From an uncultured Gammaproteobacteria bacterium (GTDB lineage Bacteria; Pseudomonadota; Gammaproteobacteria; Arenicellales; Poriferihabitantaceae), in contig CALIFM010000250.1 of assembly GCA_938021685.1 (NCBI GenBank), positions 1 to 16,990 on the forward strand: 16,990 bases of DNA, written 5' to 3'. Positions 15,848 to 16,990 of the stretch are shown here, piece by piece. The translations under genes were made by a program, and so were the position numbers. How positions within the stretch are numbered: position 1 is the first letter of the stretch; each line of letters begins with the position of its first letter. Under the pieces are notes generated by a model. That model ran no database searches. It saw nothing but the letters and a program-made list of their open reading frames with translations, and was not told the DNA's origin.

Positions 15848-16120
15848 ATGAACAAAAATGACCTGATCGATCAAGTTGCTGCTTCAGCAGACCTTCCAAG
15901 AGCAGATGCTGGCCGTGCCGTGGATGCGGTTTTTTCTTCTATCACTAATGCGCTTTCGAAAGGTGATTCATTGGCATTAGTTGGTTTTGGTACGTTTTCA
16001 ATTACTGAGCGTGCAGCACGCATGGGCCGTAACCCGCGTACGGGTGAAGCACTGCAAATTAAAGCTGCAAAATTACCTAAATTTAAGGCTGGCAAAGGCC
16101 TAAAAGATGCCGTAAACTAG
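15848..16120 (+). CDS. hupB: DNA-binding protein HU-beta
   Basis: HU is a small dimeric nucleoid protein that bends DNA without sequence specificity and aids replication, recombination and transcription. The 90-residue protein has the expected N-terminal helices (MNKNDLIDQVAASADL), the beta-sheet core GDSLALVGFGTFSITERAAR, the flexible DNA-gripping arm with RNPRTGE (intercalating proline P63), and the C-terminal KLPKFKAGKGLKDAVN. Length is exactly that of E. coli HU subunits. A strong AAGGA Shine-Dalgarno lies before the ATG. It follows lon, its usual partner. ppiD, which commonly comes next, is replaced here by two tRNA genes starting 53 bases downstream. Confidence 0.97.
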   Translation: MNKNDLIDQVAASADLPRADAGRAVDAVFSSITNALSKGDSLALVGFGTFSITERAARMGRNPRTGEALQIKAAKLPKFKAGKGLKDAVN

Positions 16121-16173
16121 CGCCCCTTTCGTGGCGTGGCTGGCTGAGTTGCTAATCATGTCATGTGAATTTC

Positions 16174-16249
16174 GGGTGCTTAGCTCAGCTGGGAGAGCAT
16201 CGCCCTTACAAGGCGAGGGTCGGGGGTTCGATCCCCTCAGCACCCACCA
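16174..16249 (+). tRNA. tRNA-Val (anticodon TAC)
   Basis: A full cloverleaf of 76 bases: acceptor GGGTGCT/AGCACCC, D-arm GCTC..GAGC, anticodon stem TCGCC/GGCGA with loop CTTACAA (anticodon TAC), T-arm with GGTTCGATCC, discriminator A and encoded CCA. It is 53 bases after hupB and 14 bases before tRNA-Asp, so the two tRNAs are probably processed from one transcript. Confidence 0.97.
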
Positions 16250-16263
16250 TTTTTTATAAATAC

Positions 16264-16340
16264 GGAGCGGTAGTTCAGTTGGTTAGAATACTGGCCTGTC
16301 ACGCCGGTGGTCGCGGGTTCGAGTCCCGTCCGCTCCGCCA
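16264..16340 (+). tRNA. tRNA-Asp (anticodon GTC)
   Basis: A full cloverleaf of 77 bases: acceptor GGAGCGG/CCGCTCC, anticodon stem CTGGC/GCCGG (one non-canonical pair) with loop CTGTCAC (anticodon GTC), T-arm GCGGGTTCGAGTCCCGT, discriminator G and encoded CCA. It is the last recognisable gene in the window, and tRNA 3' ends are common integration sites. It is followed by TTTTTATAAA, almost the same spacer as after tRNA-Val. Confidence 0.97.
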
Positions 16341-16352
16341 TTTTTATAAAGA

Positions 16353-16436
16353 ATGTCCTTGATTTAAAAGGATATATTAAAAATATTGCTTTATTGGTGT
16401 ACCGTTCGGTGTACCAGTAGTGCAATGTAAGGACAT
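16353..16436. repeat. Repeat cluster next to tRNA-Asp (possible integrase arm sites)
   Basis: Two direct copies of GGTGTACC (16396-16403 and 16408-16415) lie 4 bases apart, giving a 12-base period. They are flanked by a perfect 8-bp inverted repeat, ATGTCCTT (16353-16360) and AAGGACAT (16429-16436). The cluster starts 12 bases after the tRNA-Asp CCA. Short direct repeats near tRNA 3' ends can be tyrosine-integrase arm sites, but no integrase gene is visible here. Confidence 0.45.
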
Positions 16437-16438
16437 AA

Positions 16439-16487
16439 AGTCAGCTAGTAATATTAACTATAAACAGATATTACTGCATTACTGACT
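16439..16487. repeat. Two-step inverted repeat
   Basis: AGTCAG (16439-16444) pairs with CTGACT (16482-16487), and inside it AGTAATAT (16447-16454) pairs with ATATTACT (16468-16475) around a 13-base centre. There is no T-run after it. It could be a protein-binding site or a recombination site; function unknown. Confidence 0.45.
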
Positions 16488-16511
16488 CGAAAGCATACAC
16501 AGCGCAATAAC

Positions 16512-16542
16512 CCCCCTATTTGGGCTGCATCAAATCAGGGGG
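16512..16542. repeat. GC-capped hairpin
   Basis: CCCCCT (16512-16517) with AGGGGG (16537-16542) and ATTTG (16518-16522) with CAAAT (16531-16535) form an 11-bp stem with one bulged C and an 8-base loop. No T-run follows on the plus strand. Confidence 0.4.
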
Positions 16543-16677
16543 ATTGGGTGTAGATACATGGGTTGCTACAAGCCTACTATCCTTTCCGATAAAGCTTCAA
16601 GATAGATGTGATGCTTACTGAGAGCTAAATAAAGCAGGTATTATGTAGTCAATTGGTTATTCTTCAGCCGTATTTTG

Positions 16678-16713
16678 CGTATTTAGTTGAAACTGAATAC
16701 GGCAGTTATTTTT
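16678..16713 (+). terminator. Terminator-like hairpin
   Basis: CGTATTTAGT, a TGAA loop and ACTGAATACG make a 10-bp stem with one T-G wobble, followed by a T-rich stretch (TTATTTTTA). A second copy of CGTATT just upstream (16669-16674) offers an alternative stem ending in GCC/GGC. It could end transcription coming from the tRNA genes. Confidence 0.45.
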
Positions 16714-16758
16714 ATCTAAGCTATTGAATTTAATTGAATAAATCATAAAGCAGAGATA

Positions 16759-16800
16759 AAGCAAGGGGTGGCTGGTATTGCTCCCCAGTGATGCTTTTTT
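16759..16800 (+). terminator. Possible second terminator
   Basis: AAGCA and GGGG (16759-16768) can pair with CCCC (16783-16786) and TGCTT (16792-16796) across an asymmetric internal loop. A run of six T ends at 16800. It is weaker than a standard stem. Confidence 0.3.
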
Positions 16801-16888
16801 AGTGATATATACCTGTCTGTACCCTATGTCTTGTCGGCAGATTTGAAATAGAAGGCACTTTAATTACCAATCCAAGTATCTAGGGTTA

Positions 16889-16918
16889 GAAAAGAGCCAG
16901 ACAAAGCTATCTGGCTCT
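16889..16918 (-). terminator. Terminator facing left, for a gene beyond the right edge
   Basis: AGAGCCAGA (16893-16901) and TCTGGCTCT (16910-16918) form a perfect 9-bp stem with an 8-base loop. Read on the minus strand it runs into TTTTC, as an intrinsic terminator should. On the plus strand no T-run follows. This predicts a minus-strand gene ending to the right of the window. Confidence 0.55.
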
Positions 16919-16990
16919 AGCCATTGTTAGTGGCAGTGATAACCTATACAGTCAACGTAGCTTGGCGATTAAAACTTGATACAAATAGAT

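Larger units (their letters stand above)
16341..16990. other. Gene-free 650-base region after tRNA-Asp
   Basis: No reading frame here has plausible length, start and composition on either strand. The region is AT-rich compared with its left side and holds at least six inverted or direct repeats and hairpins, listed separately. It may be a decayed island end or a long spacer between tRNA transcription and a minus-strand gene to the right. Confidence 0.7.

Noticed and set aside
16165..16362. Plus-strand 65-codon frame across both tRNA genes
   Set aside because: It is read through tRNA-Val and tRNA-Asp; such frames are well-known false proteins.
16237..16425. Minus-strand frame with GLEPATTGVTGQYSNQLNY
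   Set aside because: This is the antisense of tRNA-Asp, a common spurious annotation.
1..16990. CRISPR array, toxin-antitoxin pair, phage or transposon gene
   Set aside because: No regularly spaced repeats, transposase, integrase or paired small toxin-like genes were found.

Overview
This window looks like chromosomal housekeeping DNA from a gammaproteobacterium, probably a marine or free-living lineage near the Pseudomonadales/Cellvibrionales. That placement is inferred from gene order and protein similarity recalled from memory; no 16S gene is present. The cues are the rpe-gph-(trp leader)-trp gene order, tyrS divergent from an M23 peptidase followed by anmK, a TIGR02449-type small coiled-coil gene next to zapA, DksA and Lon that read very close to the E. 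coli proteins, and lon followed by hupB. No transposase, integrase gene, CRISPR array, rRNA gene or defence system is visible.

Left part (1-7983, all minus strand). Reading leftward along the minus strand there is an M23 peptidase, anmK, aceA, aceK, rpe, gph, then a tryptophan leader peptide with attenuator and the first codons of a gene that is probably trpE. The peptidase and AnmK link to cell-wall turnover and recycling. AceA and AceK form the glyoxylate-bypass pair: isocitrate lyase, and the kinase/phosphatase that diverts isocitrate to it. A perfect 10-bp hairpin lies between them, and a perfect 14-bp inverted repeat lies upstream of aceA. Malate synthase is not here.

Middle (8140-12958, plus strand). 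tyrS is followed by dksA, which has a near-consensus promoter with a GC-rich discriminator and a structured leader. Next come the TIGR02449-type gene and zapA. Directly after zapA lies a long nested inverted-repeat region that is a candidate 6S RNA, and then a PrpE-type propionyl-CoA synthetase gene.

Right part (13207-16990). lon starts with TTG behind a good Shine-Dalgarno and has a sigma-32-like promoter; its terminator begins inside the last codons. hupB follows from its own promoter, then tRNA-Val(TAC) and tRNA-Asp(GTC). The last 650 bases hold no gene I can support. They do hold several inverted repeats, terminator-like hairpins and a GGTGTACC direct repeat close to the 3' end of tRNA-Asp, which could be an integration-site scar.

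I do not see a clearly new biological system. The best leads are the apparently leaderless trp leader peptide at the left edge, the candidate 6S RNA, the dksA control region and the repeat cluster after tRNA-Asp.
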